From positions 2,604,001 through 2,668,000 of the forward strand of contig NZ_JADQDF010000001.1 in NCBI RefSeq assembly GCF_019263585.2: a stretch of DNA of 64,000 nt. Reading direction: 5' to 3'. Below the pieces are notes generated by a model that ran no database searches, was not told where the DNA came from, and was given only the letters and a program-made list of their open reading frames with translations. This stretch comes from Pseudonocardia oceani. Lineage in GTDB: Bacteria; Actinomycetota; Actinomycetes; Mycobacteriales; Pseudonocardiaceae. Below are positions 1 to 9,341 of this stretch, in pieces (the stretch's first letter is position 1; every line of letters begins with the position of its first letter). The translations under genes were made by a program, and so were the position numbers.

Positions 1-15
1 TGTGGGCGAACCGGT

Positions 16-125
16 TCGATCGCCCGGCGAGTTCGCCGATCGCGCCCGGCGAGTTCGCCTCTCCCGCCCGGCGAGTCACCTCTCCGCCCGGCGAGTTGTC
101 CGATCACGGCCGGCGGGTTCTCCGG
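16..125. repeat. Imperfect tandem 22-bp intergenic repeat, about five units
   Basis: Five units with the core gcccggcgagtt start near 22, 44, 66, 86 and 108, spaced 20-22 bp. The best units contain the small palindrome cggcgagttcgccg. The array lies just upstream of the first gene and may continue left of the window. The same unit recurs at 12291-12358, so this is a dispersed element and not a local accident. No function is assigned. Confidence 0.75.
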
Positions 126-163
126 TCCGGCGCGGTCCCGGCCTCCGGTGGCAGGCTGGGCCC

Positions 164-805
164 GTGCAGATCACCCACTTCGGCCACAGCTGCGTGCTGC
201 TCGACACCGGCGCGGCCCGGCTCCTGATCGATCCCGGCACGTTCTCGTCGGGCTTCGAGTCCCTCACCGGCCTCGACGCCGTGCTGGTCACCCACCAGCA
301 CCCCGACCACCTCGACGCCGACCGGCTCGCCGCGCTCCTGCGCGCCAACCCGGACGTCCGGCTGGTCGTCGACCGCGGCACCGCGGACGAGCTGTCGGCC
401 GGCCCGCTGTCCGGCGCCGGCCACGAGGTCGCTACGCCCGGCGACGCCCTGGCCCTCGCAGGCGCCCGCGTCGAGGTGCTCGGCGGCGACCACGCCGTCA
501 TCCACCCCGACCTGCCGGTGATCCCCAACAACGCCTACCTCGTCGATGGCACCCACCTGCACCCCGGCGACGCCTTCCCGACCCTGCCGACGCCGGTCGA
601 CGTGCTGCTGCTGCCTACCGCGGCGCCGTGGCTCAAGGCGTCGGAGTCCGTCGACTACCTCCGCGCGATGACCCCGCGCACCGCCGTGCCGATCCACCAG
701 GGACTGCTCGCGCGGCCGCAGGTGTTCTACGGGCTGTTCACGAACCTCGCGCCCGAGGGCACCGAGGTCCGGGTGCTCGACGAGGGCGAGCCGACCGCGC
801 TCTGA
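164..805 (+). CDS. Metallo-beta-lactamase-fold metal-dependent hydrolase
   Basis: This 213-residue protein begins MQITHFGHSCVLL, a typical start for the small UlaG-like branch of the metallo-beta-lactamase superfamily. The metal-binding HxHxDH motif is present as HQHPDH at residues 44-49. Further conserved His and Asp residues lie in GGDHAVIH, HPGDAF and PIHQG. The GTG at 164 is chosen because the family fold starts there; the open frame upstream only translates the 22-bp repeats. The substrate cannot be told from sequence. It stands alone, convergent with the next gene. Confidence 0.85.
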   Translation: MQITHFGHSCVLLDTGAARLLIDPGTFSSGFESLTGLDAVLVTHQHPDHLDADRLAALLRANPDVRLVVDRGTADELSAGPLSGAGHEVATPGDALALAGARVEVLGGDHAVIHPDLPVIPNNAYLVDGTHLHPGDAFPTLPTPVDVLLLPTAAPWLKASESVDYLRAMTPRTAVPIHQGLLARPQVFYGLFTNLAPEGTEVRVLDEGEPTAL

Positions 806-845
806 GCGCGACACGGTCGCCACGAGACCCCGACCCGCGGGTCCC

Positions 846-1568
846 TCAGGCCGCCCGCCGCGCCGCCGCGAGGCGGTAGGTCACCGGCACCGCACCGGCC
901 GCCAGCGCCGCGTCGACCGCCGCCAGCGCCGCCTCCACCCGGGCCGGCTTCCGCAGGTCCTTGGCCCGGACGTTGATCCGCGCGACGCCGCCCCGCCGGG
1001 CCACCCGCGCCACCTCGGCCACCAGCACGCGGCAGCGCCACGCCTCCGCCGCCCGGGCGTCCTCGGCGACGGGCCGCCGGCCACCCGAGGCGCGAAATCC
1101 GAGCACGCGGGCCCGGACCGCGCCGGGGGTGTCGAGCCGGTGCACCCCGGCCTCGTCGGCGTACATCGTGAAGCCCTGCTCGCGCAGCGCCTCGACCGTG
1201 CCGGCGGAGGCGATCCAGCGGGGCGGGACGAACAGGTCGGTGCGCAGGTCGACCGCGCCGAGCGTGCGCCGCGCCGCGCGCAGCCGGAGCCCGGCCTCGT
1301 GCCGCGGCAGAGCGGCGAACTCGGCGCGGCGGCCGACGCGGGCCGGGCCGGCGCTGTGGTCGAAGCCGTGCAGCACGATCGCGTCGCCGCGCTCGCGGCG
1401 CGCGTGCAGCCAGCCGACCAGCGGGGCGTCGGACCACCCTTCCCACGCACCGGGCCGGTAGAGCTGCGAGACCGCGACGCCACGGGCGTCGAGCGCCTCG
1501 GCGAACGCCGCGCCGCGCGGGAGGGAGTCGTCGGTCAGACCGGACAGCGAGACGATCAGGCGGGCCAC
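846..1568 (-). CDS. DUF2334 polysaccharide-deacetylase-like protein
   Basis: This 240-residue protein has the layout of DUF2334 polysaccharide-deacetylase-like proteins: an N-terminal strand ARLIVSLSGLTDDS, then DAIVLHGFDHS with the conserved His and Asp, then FVPPRWIAS. The family is related to carbohydrate esterase 4; the actual substrate is unknown. I chose the GTG at 1568 because the protein core begins there. An ATG at 1637 would add 23 non-conserved residues and overlap purC. It lies directly downstream of purC on the same strand and may be cotranscribed. Confidence 0.75.
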   Translation of the reverse strand: MARLIVSLSGLTDDSLPRGAAFAEALDARGVAVSQLYRPGAWEGWSDAPLVGWLHARRERGDAIVLHGFDHSAGPARVGRRAEFAALPRHEAGLRLRAARRTLGAVDLRTDLFVPPRWIASAGTVEALREQGFTMYADEAGVHRLDTPGAVRARVLGFRASGGRRPVAEDARAAEAWRCRVLVAEVARVARRGGVARINVRAKDLRKPARVEAALAAVDAALAAGAVPVTYRLAAARRAA

Positions 1569-1618
1569 ACCGTCATGGAGCCACACCGACGTGAACAGGT
1601 CGTGAGTGGAAAACGTCG

Positions 1619-2461
1619 TCAGGACGACGGTTGCCACTCACGGCCGGTGAGCCGCTCGTACACCTCGACGTACCGCGCCCGGGTGGCCGCGACGACGTCG
1701 GCGGGCACCTCGGGGCCCGGCGGGGTGCGGTCCCAGTCGAGCCCCGCCGACCAGTCGCGCACGAACTGCTTGTCGAACGAGAACTGGGGACCGCCCGGCG
1801 ACCAGCGGTCGGCGGGCCAGAAGCGCGAGGAGTCCGAGGTCAGCACCTCGTCGGCGAGCACGATCTCCCCCGACGGGTCGAGCCCGAACTCGAGCTTGGT
1901 GTCGGCGACCAGCAGCCCCTGCGCGGCGGCCGTCTCGGCGCCGCGGGTGTAGACCGCGAGCGTGAGGTCGCGCACCCGCGCGGCCCGCTCGGCCCCGATC
2001 AGCTCCTCGACCTCGGCGAACGACAGGAACTCGTCGTGCTCCCCGACCGGCGCCTTCGTGGTCGGCGTGAAGATCGGCTCGGGCAGCTTCGAGCCCTCCA
2101 CGAGCCCCGGCGGCAGCGCGACGCCCGACACCGTGCCCTGCTTCTCGTACTCCTTGAGCCCCAGCCCGGCGAGGTAGCCGCGCGCGATGCACTCGACGGG
2201 CAGCATCTCCAGCCGCCGGCACCGCACCGCGCGCCCGGCGAACTCGGCGGGCACGTCGGTCGCGGAGACGACGTGGTGCGGAACCAGGTCGGTGAGCTGC
2301 TCGAACCACCACAGCGACAGCTGCGTGAGCAGTGCGCCCTTGTCCGGCACGGGCGTCGGGAGGACGACGTCGTAGATGGACAACCGGTCCGACGCGACGA
2401 GGACGAGGTCGTCCCCGTCGGCGTAGACGTCGCGGACCTTGCCCGAGTGCAGCAGCTTCAT
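1619..2461 (-). CDS. purC: Phosphoribosylaminoimidazole-succinocarboxamide synthase
   Basis: PurC joins CAIR and aspartate, using ATP, to give SAICAR in purine synthesis. The 280-residue sequence opens with KLLHSGKVRDVY, the nucleotide-binding start of the family. Both family signatures are present: LPVECIARGYLAGLG and VADTKLEFG. Length is normal. It follows purB on the same strand about 70 bp downstream, so the two form a purine pair for consecutive steps. Confidence 0.97.
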   Translation of the reverse strand: MKLLHSGKVRDVYADGDDLVLVASDRLSIYDVVLPTPVPDKGALLTQLSLWWFEQLTDLVPHHVVSATDVPAEFAGRAVRCRRLEMLPVECIARGYLAGLGLKEYEKQGTVSGVALPPGLVEGSKLPEPIFTPTTKAPVGEHDEFLSFAEVEELIGAERAARVRDLTLAVYTRGAETAAAQGLLVADTKLEFGLDPSGEIVLADEVLTSDSSRFWPADRWSPGGPQFSFDKQFVRDWSAGLDWDRTPPGPEVPADVVAATRARYVEVYERLTGREWQPSS

Positions 2462-2531
2462 CGCTCTCCCTCGCTTCGCTCGGTCGGCGCTTCGCGGGCG
2501 CTGTGTCGACGGTTCGCTCGCTGGCGCTCGC

Positions 2532-3941
2532 TCACAGGATGGCTCCGGGGGTGTAGGCGGCGGCCTCGGGGTGGATCGCGACGATCCCGTCCACCCGCGC
2601 GACGACGGCCGCGACCTGCGCGGTGGCCGCGCCGGTGAACGCCAGCGGGTCGGTGAGCAGGCCGTCGAACGAGCCGCCCAGGCGCTCGTCGGCGGCGAGG
2701 CGGGCCATCAGGTCGTTCTCCGACTGCCCCTTCTCCCGCATCGCCAGCGCGACGCCGACCGCGTGCTCCTTGATCACCTCGTGCGCCGTCTCCCGCCCGA
2801 CGCCCGCACGCACCGCGGCCATGAGCACCGAGGTGGTGGCGAGGAAGGGCAGGTAGCGATCGAGCTCGCGGGCGATGACGGCCGGGTAGGCGCCGAACTC
2901 GTCGAGGACGGTGAGGGTGGTCTCGACGAGCCCGTCGAACGCGAAGAACGCGTCGGGCAGGGCGACGCGGCGGACCACGGAGTCGGAGACGTCGCCCTCG
3001 TTCCACTGCGACCCGGCCAGCTCGCCCGCCATCCCGGCGTAGCCGCGCAGCAGGACCATCATCCCGTTGATCCGCTCGGTGGAGCGCGAGTTCATCTTGT
3101 GCGGCATCGCCGAGCTGCCGACCTGGCCCGGCTGGAAGCCCTCCGTGGCCAGCTCGATCCCGGCCATCAGACGGATCGTGGTGGCCAGCGACGACGGCCC
3201 GGCCGCGAGCTGGACGAGCGCGGTGAGCACGTCGAAGTCCAGGGAGCGCGGGTAGACCTGGCCGACGCTCGTGAGCGTCGCCTCGAAGCCGAGGTGCCGG
3301 GCCACGCGGGTCTCCAGGTCGGCGAGCTTGGCGGCGTCGCCGTCGAGGAGGTCGAGCATGTCCTGCGCGGTGCCCATCGGGCCTTTGATGCCGCGCAGCG
3401 GGTAGCGCGCCCGCAGCTCCTCGAGGCGGGAGTACGCGACGAGCAGCTCGTCGGCGGCGCTCGCGAAGCGCTTGCCGAGCGTCGTGGCCTGGGCGGCGAC
3501 GTTGTGGCTGCGCCCCGCCATCGTCAGCTCGGCGTTCTCGGCGGCGCGGCGGGCGAGGCGGGCCAGGACGGCGACGGTGCGGTCGCGCACGTGCTCCAGC
3601 GACAGCCGGATCTGGAGCTGCTCGACGTTCTCGGTGAGGTCGCGGCTGGTGAGGCCCTTGTGGACGTGCTCGTGGCCGGCGAGCGCGTTGAACTCCTCGA
3701 TCCGCGCCTTCACGTCGTGGCGCGTGACGCGCTCGCGCTCGGCGATCGAGGCGAGGTCGACGCGGTCGACGACGCGCTCGTAGTCCTCGACGACGCCGTC
3801 GGGCACCTCGACGCCGAGCTCGCGCTGGGCGCGCAGCACCGCGATCCACAGGCGGCGCTCCAGGACGATCTTGTTCTCGGGCGACCAGAGCGCCACGAGC
3901 TCACGGCTCGCGTACCGCGTGGCCAGGACGTTGGGGATCAC
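2532..3941 (-). CDS. purB: Adenylosuccinate lyase
   Basis: PurB cleaves SAICAR to AICAR and adenylosuccinate to AMP, releasing fumarate. The 469-residue protein begins MIPNVLATRYASRE and carries the fumarase/aspartase superfamily signature GSSAMPHKMN in the catalytic loop, plus the TSRDLTEN substrate-binding segment. It lies immediately after the TetR-family gene, only 11 bp from that gene's stop, and ahead of purC. Confidence 0.97.
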   Translation of the reverse strand: MIPNVLATRYASRELVALWSPENKIVLERRLWIAVLRAQRELGVEVPDGVVEDYERVVDRVDLASIAERERVTRHDVKARIEEFNALAGHEHVHKGLTSRDLTENVEQLQIRLSLEHVRDRTVAVLARLARRAAENAELTMAGRSHNVAAQATTLGKRFASAADELLVAYSRLEELRARYPLRGIKGPMGTAQDMLDLLDGDAAKLADLETRVARHLGFEATLTSVGQVYPRSLDFDVLTALVQLAAGPSSLATTIRLMAGIELATEGFQPGQVGSSAMPHKMNSRSTERINGMMVLLRGYAGMAGELAGSQWNEGDVSDSVVRRVALPDAFFAFDGLVETTLTVLDEFGAYPAVIARELDRYLPFLATTSVLMAAVRAGVGRETAHEVIKEHAVGVALAMREKGQSENDLMARLAADERLGGSFDGLLTDPLAFTGAATAQVAAVVARVDGIVAIHPEAAAYTPGAIL

Positions 3942-3952
3942 GTTCAGGCAGC

Positions 3953-4531
3953 CTACGGACCGAGCACGCGCGACAGCACCTCGCGGGCCATCGCGCGCGG
4001 ATCCGGGTCGGCCTCGATGAGCCCGCTGACGACGAACCCGTCGACGAGCGCGACGAGCTCGCGCAGCGCGTCCGGGTCGAGCGGGCGCCCGCAGCGGGCG
4101 AGGACCTCGGCGAGCAGCGCGTCGAGCTCGCCGCGCAGCTCGCGCATCAGCGGCGCCAGGTAGGGGCGGCGACCGGCGCCGACCAGCCGCTCGTAGCGCA
4201 GCAGCACCGCGTCGAGACCGCCGTCGCGGGACTCGGGCCCCAGCAGCTGGTCGATGACGATCTCGATCAGCGCGGCGGTGTCGGGCGGGCCCTCGGCGAG
4301 GGCCTCGAGCCGGGCGCGTCCCTCGGCCAGCTCGTCACGGCTGGTGCGCTCGGTGGCGGCGACGACGAGGTCGTCGAGGGAGTCGAAGTAGTAGGTGGTG
4401 GACGACAGGGGCAGCCCGGCCCGGTCCGCCACGGCGCGGTGGCGGACGGCGTCGAAGCCGCCGGAGCGCAGGAGGTCGGCGGCGGCGGCCACCAGCTCGG
4501 CGCGGCGGCGCTCGCCCTTCGGGGTGCCCAC
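3953..4531 (-). CDS. TetR/AcrR-family transcriptional regulator
   Basis: This 192-residue protein has an N-terminal TetR helix-turn-helix: RRRAELVAAAADLLRSGG, then HRAVADRAGLPLSSTTYYFDSLDDL. The divergent C-terminal half would bind an unknown ligand. The GTG at 4531 places the helix-turn-helix at the usual distance from the N terminus; a longer frame from 4666 would read through the inverted repeat upstream. It sits 5' of purB on the same strand. Whether it controls purB or the sigma locus behind it is unknown. Confidence 0.9.
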   Translation of the reverse strand: MGTPKGERRRAELVAAAADLLRSGGFDAVRHRAVADRAGLPLSSTTYYFDSLDDLVVAATERTSRDELAEGRARLEALAEGPPDTAALIEIVIDQLLGPESRDGGLDAVLLRYERLVGAGRRPYLAPLMRELRGELDALLAEVLARCGRPLDPDALRELVALVDGFVVSGLIEADPDPRAMAREVLSRVLGP

Positions 4532-4619
4532 GGCTCCAGTGTCCCGCGCGGCGTCCCGGCGCCCCTGCCCGGCGCCCCAGCCCCGGCCCCGGCCCCCCGC
4601 CGTCCCGCCCCCTGCTACG

Positions 4620-4678
4620 GGTGACAGTGGAGTGGCTTTACTGGCGTCCAGTGGCAGTAAAGCCACTCCACTGTCACC
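4620..4678. terminator. Perfect 24-bp inverted repeat, probable terminator
   Basis: The arms at 4620-4643 and 4655-4678 are fully complementary around an 11-nt loop. The arm ends in gtggctttactg, less GC-rich than the flanks. It lies after the 3' end of the sigma/anti-sigma-like operon and ahead of the TetR gene, all on the minus strand. There is no U-tract, which is usual for actinobacterial hairpin terminators. Confidence 0.6.
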
Positions 4679-4813
4679 GGGAACGGGCGGCGCAGGGGGG
4701 AGGGCCGGGGGGGAGGGGCGGGGCGTGGGCGGAGGCGGAGCGGGGGGGTGACAGGCGCGGGCGAGCGGGCGCGCTGCCCGAGGCCGACGCGGGTGTGCTG
4801 CAGCGCGCGGCCG

Positions 4814-5572
4814 TCAGAGGCGGGGGGCCAGGTAGGCGGCCGCGGTGTCCAGCCGGCCCTCGAACGGCGCGGGCGTCCCCGGCCCGTCACCCCGGGCCGT
4901 CACCACCACCGTGCCCCCCGACGCCGTCACCGACGACGCGGACGTCCCGCTCGTCGCCCCCGCCACCTCCCCGGGCGGCAGGTACTCGACCGTCAGCAGG
5001 CCGGGGGTGCCGGCGTCGTCGACCTCCAGGCTCACCCCGCGCTCCCCGCCGGGCCGGCAGTCCATCGTGACCGCGGCCTCCGTGGCGCCCGCCGTCTCCG
5101 GCAGCACCTCCTCCACGAGCGCCCGCAGCGCCGGGTCCTGGCGCTGCGCGCACTCCGTGGTGCCCGGCCCGAGCGGCGCGCCGGTGAACGCGGGCTGGTC
5201 CCGCAGCGCCTCCGGGAGCTGGGCCTCCGGTGCGGGCGCCGCCGCGGCGTCCTCCGCCGGCGCCGACTCCGCGAGCACCGAGCCCTCGGACGCCGCGTCC
5301 CCGGGCGCCGAACCCCCGGCCGCCTCCGGAGCCGCAACGGGCGCCGCGGCCGACGTCGTCTCCCCCGATCCGGCACCGGAGCCGGGCAGCCCGAACGCCA
5401 CCCCCACCCCCGTGACGACGAGCAGCGCCATCGCGCCGCCGAGCACGGCGGAGCGGCGACGGGCGGTGATCCGCCGGGAGGCCGCGACCACGCGGTCGTG
5501 GTCGAACCCCGGCGGGGGCGTGTCCGAGGCGGCCTCGGAGAACAGGGCCGCGATGCGGTCGTCGTCGGTCAT
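4814..5572 (-). CDS. Single-pass membrane protein, possible anti-sigma partner
   Basis: This 252-residue protein has a short cytoplasmic N terminus (MTDDDRIAALFSEAASDTPP), one membrane segment at about residues 35-60, then an Ala/Pro/Ser-rich linker and an extracellular domain with two Cys. It starts 19 bp after the sigma-factor gene with a clean aggagg site before the ATG. That arrangement is typical for an anti-sigma or sensor partner of a SigE-family ECF factor. No zinc-binding anti-sigma motif is visible, so the role is inferred from position and topology. Confidence 0.65.
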   Translation of the reverse strand: MTDDDRIAALFSEAASDTPPPGFDHDRVVAASRRITARRRSAVLGGAMALLVVTGVGVAFGLPGSGAGSGETTSAAAPVAAPEAAGGSAPGDAASEGSVLAESAPAEDAAAAPAPEAQLPEALRDQPAFTGAPLGPGTTECAQRQDPALRALVEEVLPETAGATEAAVTMDCRPGGERGVSLEVDDAGTPGLLTVEYLPPGEVAGATSGTSASSVTASGGTVVVTARGDGPGTPAPFEGRLDTAAAYLAPRL

Positions 5573-5591
5573 CGAACTCCTCCTCTCCCTC

Positions 5592-6104
5592 TCAGCCGGC
5601 CGGTCGCAGGTCGTCGAGCGCGTCACCCAGCACCGCGCGCAGGGCGGTGAGCCCGTGCGAGGTCTGGCTCTTCACCGTGCCCTCGGAGCAACCCAGCGCG
5701 GCAGCGGTGCCGGCGACGTCGAGCCCCTCCAGGTAGCGCAGCACGAGCACGGCGCGCTGGCGCGGCGGGACGGACCGGAGCCCGTCGACGAGGACGTGCC
5801 GCGTGGCCACCCCGTCGGAACCGGACGCCACCGCCCCCGCCTCCACGACGTCGGTGGACCGCTCCCGCCGCCACGGCCGCCGCGACTCGTCCACGACCGA
5901 CCGCACCACGGTCCGTCTCATCCACGCGTCGAGCGCCCTCTTGTCGCGGATGCGCCGCCAGTGCCGGTGCAGCGCGACGAACGCGGCCTGCGCGTGGTCG
6001 TCGGCGCGGTGCCAGTCGCCGCAGAGCAGGTAGGCGGTGCGGCGGACGGCGTCGCGGCGCGCCCGGAAGTACGCCTCGAACTCCGCCTCGGCGGCCTGGT
6101 CCAC
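5592..6104 (-). CDS. SigE-family ECF RNA polymerase sigma factor
   Basis: This 170-residue protein has region 2 (FEAYFRARRDAVRRTAYLLCGDWHRADDHAQAAF) and region 4 (PPRQRAVLVLRYLEGLDVAGTAAALGCSEGTVKS), the layout of small actinobacterial SigE-type ECF factors. The GTG start follows a strong ggaggaggg site. It is translated ahead of the membrane protein gene and is divergent from the threonine aldolase gene. It probably responds to an envelope signal through that partner. Confidence 0.92.
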   Translation of the reverse strand: MDQAAEAEFEAYFRARRDAVRRTAYLLCGDWHRADDHAQAAFVALHRHWRRIRDKRALDAWMRRTVVRSVVDESRRPWRRERSTDVVEAGAVASGSDGVATRHVLVDGLRSVPPRQRAVLVLRYLEGLDVAGTAAALGCSEGTVKSQTSHGLTALRAVLGDALDDLRPAG

Positions 6105-6254
6105 CGCGTTCCCTCCTCCCCGTCGCCCTCAGGACGGGCGCGCGGTCGGCCACCGTTGCACGACTCGGTCGGGTTCCCCCGATCGGCGCAATCTCGTGAC
6201 CGGACCGTGACCCTCGCGCAACCGCCCGGGATCCGGCTGGTTGAATCGGGCGTT

Positions 6255-7397
6255 GTGCGACCCACCTCACGATCCCGCCGGGCGTCCGCGAAGGCGGGTC
6301 CGATCGACCTGCGATCGGACACCGTCACCCAGCCCACCAAGGAGATGCGCGCGGCGATGGCCGCGGCCGAGGTGGGCGACGACGTCCTCGACCGCGACCC
6401 GACGATGCGCGAGCTCGAGACCCGCGTCGCGGGCCTGCTCGGCGCGGCCGACGCACTCTGGACGCCGAGCGGCTCGATGGGCAACCTCATCGCGCTGATG
6501 GCGCACATGGGCCGCGGCGACGCGTTCCTGGCCCCGGCCGGCGCGCACGTCCTCGACGCCGAGCTGGGCACCGCCGCCTGGCTCGCCGGCGGCATGCCGC
6601 GCCCGCTCCCCCACGACGGCGGGCCGGGCAAGGTCACGCCCGACGCCGTGCGCCGCGCGGCCGGCAGCACCGGCCCGTACTACACGCTGCGCACCACGCT
6701 GCTGTGCCTGGAAAACACCCACAACGCCTCCGGCGGCACGGTCACCGCGCCCGAGGAGCACGCCGCCGTGGCCGCGGCCGCCCGGGCCGCGAAGCTGCGC
6801 GTGCACCTCGACGGCGCCCGCCTGTGGAACGCCGCCGCCGCGCTCGGGGTGCCGCCGGGCGCGCTCACCGTCGGCGCCGACACCGTGCAGGTCTGCCTGA
6901 GCAAGGGCCTCGGGGCGCCGGTCGGGTCGGTGGTGGCGGGGTCCTGGGAGTTCGTCGAGGAGGCCCGCCGGCTGCGCAAGATGCTCGGCGGCGGCGTCCG
7001 CCAGGGCGGGGTGCTGGCCGCGGCCGGGCTCGTCGCGCTCGACCGGATCGACCGCCTCGCCGACGACCACCGCCGCGCCCGCACCCTGGCCGTCGGCCTG
7101 CGCGAGCGCGGCTGGCAGGCCGCGGAGCCGCAGACCAACATCGTGCTCGTCGCCGTCGCCGACCTCGACGGCACGCTGCGCCGCCTCGAGGAGGCGGGCG
7201 TCCGGGCGTCGGCGATGTCGGGGCAGGTCAGGCTCATGACCCACGCCGACGTCGGCGACGCCGACATCGCCGCGGCGCTCGATCGCATCGGCGCCCCGGG
7301 CGGGAGCAGCCCCGGCCGTTCGGCGTACGCCCCGGCGCAGCGCGGGCTCAGGGTGCCGGACGCCGGTCGCGCTCCAGTGCGTCCATCCGGGCGTTGA
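6255..7397 (+). CDS. Low-specificity threonine aldolase (PLP enzyme)
   Basis: The enzyme cleaves threonine or allo-threonine to glycine and acetaldehyde. The N-terminal [16 protein letters not shown] is the family hallmark, followed by [10 protein letters not shown]. The PLP lysine is in [16 protein letters not shown]. The GTG at 6255 gives a 380-residue protein. The last 20-odd residues overlap the 3' end of the convergent channel gene and look non-conserved. Confidence 0.9.
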   Translation: MRPTSRSRRASAKAGPIDLRSDTVTQPTKEMRAAMAAAEVGDDVLDRDPTMRELETRVAGLLGAADALWTPSGSMGNLIALMAHMGRGDAFLAPAGAHVLDAELGTAAWLAGGMPRPLPHDGGPGKVTPDAVRRAAGSTGPYYTLRTTLLCLENTHNASGGTVTAPEEHAAVAAAARAAKLRVHLDGARLWNAAAALGVPPGALTVGADTVQVCLSKGLGAPVGSVVAGSWEFVEEARRLRKMLGGGVRQGGVLAAAGLVALDRIDRLADDHRRARTLAVGLRERGWQAAEPQTNIVLVAVADLDGTLRRLEEAGVRASAMSGQVRLMTHADVGDADIAAALDRIGAPGGSSPGRSAYAPAQRGLRVPDAGRAPVRPSGR

Positions 7398-8100
7398 GCG
7401 CCCGCAGCTCGGCGAGCACCGCGCCGAGCTGCCCCTCGACGTCCTCGATGTCCTCGGCCGCCTTCTCCCCCGCCCGCCGCAGGTTCTCCACGAACCAGCT
7501 CGCGATCGACGCCGTGACGACGCCGAGCAGCGCGATCCCGGCCACCATCAGCGCCGCGGCGACGACCCGCCCCTCGAACGTCACGGGGTAGCGGTCGCCG
7601 TAGCCCACGGTCGAGACGGTCGTCAGCGTCCACCAGACGGCGTCGCCGAAGGTCGTGATCGACGCACCGGGGGCGTCGCGCTCGGCGTCGAGCACGGCCA
7701 GCGAGGCGACGAACCCGATCAGCGCCACGCTCCCGACGACGTAGAACACGACCCGGCCGCGGGCGTCGTCGCGGAGCTGGCGGTTGAGCACGCTGATGAC
7801 GGTGATCACCCGCAGCGCGCGGAGCTGCCGGAACATGGGCAGCACCAGGATCGCGAGGTCGAGCAGGTGCGTGCCGACGAACCGCCAGCGCTGGTGCGCC
7901 AGGCCGATCCGCACGAGGTAGTCCAGGCCGAAGACGATCCAGATGCCGGTGACGAGCGCCTCCAGCAGCGTCGCCCCCGGCTCGGGCATCGCCGGGTCGA
8001 GCACCTGCCACGCGTACGCGGCGAGGAACACCACCGCCAGCGCGGTGAGCCACCAGTCGACCCGCCGGTCCCAGGCCTCGATGCGCGGTTCACCGTCCAT
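7348..8100 (-). CDS. Voltage-gated-type potassium channel
   Basis: This 250-residue membrane protein has six hydrophobic segments. The fourth carries spaced arginines ([12 protein letters not shown]), as in a voltage sensor. A pore loop with the selectivity filter TVSTVGYGD follows, then a long S6 helix ([22 protein letters not shown]). The C terminus is a charged heptad-like helix that probably drives tetramer assembly. No RCK or cyclic-nucleotide domain is present. Confidence 0.92.
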   Translation of the reverse strand: MDGEPRIEAWDRRVDWWLTALAVVFLAAYAWQVLDPAMPEPGATLLEALVTGIWIVFGLDYLVRIGLAHQRWRFVGTHLLDLAILVLPMFRQLRALRVITVISVLNRQLRDDARGRVVFYVVGSVALIGFVASLAVLDAERDAPGASITTFGDAVWWTLTTVSTVGYGDRYPVTFEGRVVAAALMVAGIALLGVVTASIASWFVENLRRAGEKAAEDIEDVEGQLGAVLAELRALNARMDALERDRRPAP

Positions 8101-8121
8101 GGCGCGGGACGATAACCCCGA

Positions 8122-9303
8122 TCAGCGGGGAACCGTCCCGATCCACGCCTCCAGCCGCACCAGCGCCTCGCGGACGTCGTCGGTCGACCCCGCGCAGGAC
8201 AGCCGGATCCAGCGGTGCCCTTCGACGGGGTCGAAGTCCAGACCGGGCGCGACGGCCAGCCCGACGTCGGCCAGCAGCCGGTACACGAGGTCCATCGAGT
8301 CGGCCGCCAGGTGCGAGACCTCGGCGTAGACGTAGAACGCTCCGTCCGGCGGGGCGACCTGCGTGATGCCCAGGCGGGCCAGCCCGGCGAGCAGCAGCTC
8401 GCGGTTCACCGCGTAGCGCCCGACGTGCCCGTCGGCCTCGGCGTAGCTCGACTCCGCGAACGCCCCGAGCGCCGCCTGCTGGGCGAGCGCCGGCGGGCAG
8501 ACGGTGAAGTTCCCGGCGACGCGGTCGGCCGCGCGCAGCAGCCGCGGCGGGAGCAGCAACCAGCCCAGCCGCCAGCCCGTCATCGAGAAGTACTTCGAGA
8601 ACGAGTTGACGACGACCGCCTCGCGCGAGGTCCCCCACGCGCACGAGGTCGCAGGGGTGCCCGGGTAGGTGATGCCGTGGTAGATCTCGTCGCTGACCAG
8701 CTGCACGCCGGTGGCCTCGCAGTGCGCCGCCAGCGCCGCGAGCTCGGCGGGGGCGAGCACGGTGCCGGTCGGGTTGGCGGGGCTGGCGACGACGAGCCCC
8801 TTCACCGGCTCGTCGAGTGCCTCCAGCATCTCGACGGTCGGCTGGTAGCGGGTCTCCGGCCCGCACGGCAGCTCGACGACCTCGCAGCCCAGCGCGGACA
8901 GGATGTTGCGGTAGCACGGGTAGCCGGGACGGGCCATGGCCACGCGGTCGCCCGCGTCGAAGGCCGACAGGAACGCCAGCAGGAACCCGCCCGAGGACCC
9001 GGTGGTGACGACGACCTGCTCGGGCGGCACGTCGAGCCCGTACGTGCGGCCGTAGTGCCCGGCGATCGCGGCGCGCAGCTCCGGGACGCCCAGCGCGACG
9101 GTGTAGCCGAGGACCTGCTCCGCGATCGCCGTGGTCGCGGCCGCCCGCACGGCCGCGGGGGCGCCGGTGGAGGGCTGGCCTGCGGAGAGGTTGACCAGGT
9201 CGCCGTGGGTGCGCTGCCGCTCGCCCGCCGCCGCCCACACGTCCATGACGTGGAACGGGGGGATCTCGGCGCGGCGGGAGGCGGTGGGCAGGGGGATCGA
9301 CAC
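8122..9303 (-). CDS. Class I/II PLP-dependent aminotransferase
   Basis: This 393-residue fold-type I aminotransferase belongs to the aspartate aminotransferase group. It shows SAGQPSTGAP near the start, the substrate-loop ASPANPTGT, the cofactor Asp in VSDEIYHG, and the Schiff-base lysine in SFSKYFSMTGWRLGW. The C-terminal Arg that binds the carboxylate is probably in WIRLSCAG. The amino-acid substrate cannot be decided from sequence. It is codirectional with purD upstream. Confidence 0.9.
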   Translation of the reverse strand: MSIPLPTASRRAEIPPFHVMDVWAAAGERQRTHGDLVNLSAGQPSTGAPAAVRAAATTAIAEQVLGYTVALGVPELRAAIAGHYGRTYGLDVPPEQVVVTTGSSGGFLLAFLSAFDAGDRVAMARPGYPCYRNILSALGCEVVELPCGPETRYQPTVEMLEALDEPVKGLVVASPANPTGTVLAPAELAALAAHCEATGVQLVSDEIYHGITYPGTPATSCAWGTSREAVVVNSFSKYFSMTGWRLGWLLLPPRLLRAADRVAGNFTVCPPALAQQAALGAFAESSYAEADGHVGRYAVNRELLLAGLARLGITQVAPPDGAFYVYAEVSHLAADSMDLVYRLLADVGLAVAPGLDFDPVEGHRWIRLSCAGSTDDVREALVRLEAWIGTVPR

Positions 9304-9341
9304 GCCCTCACCCTAGGAAACGGCCGCGGCGCCTCGGGCGG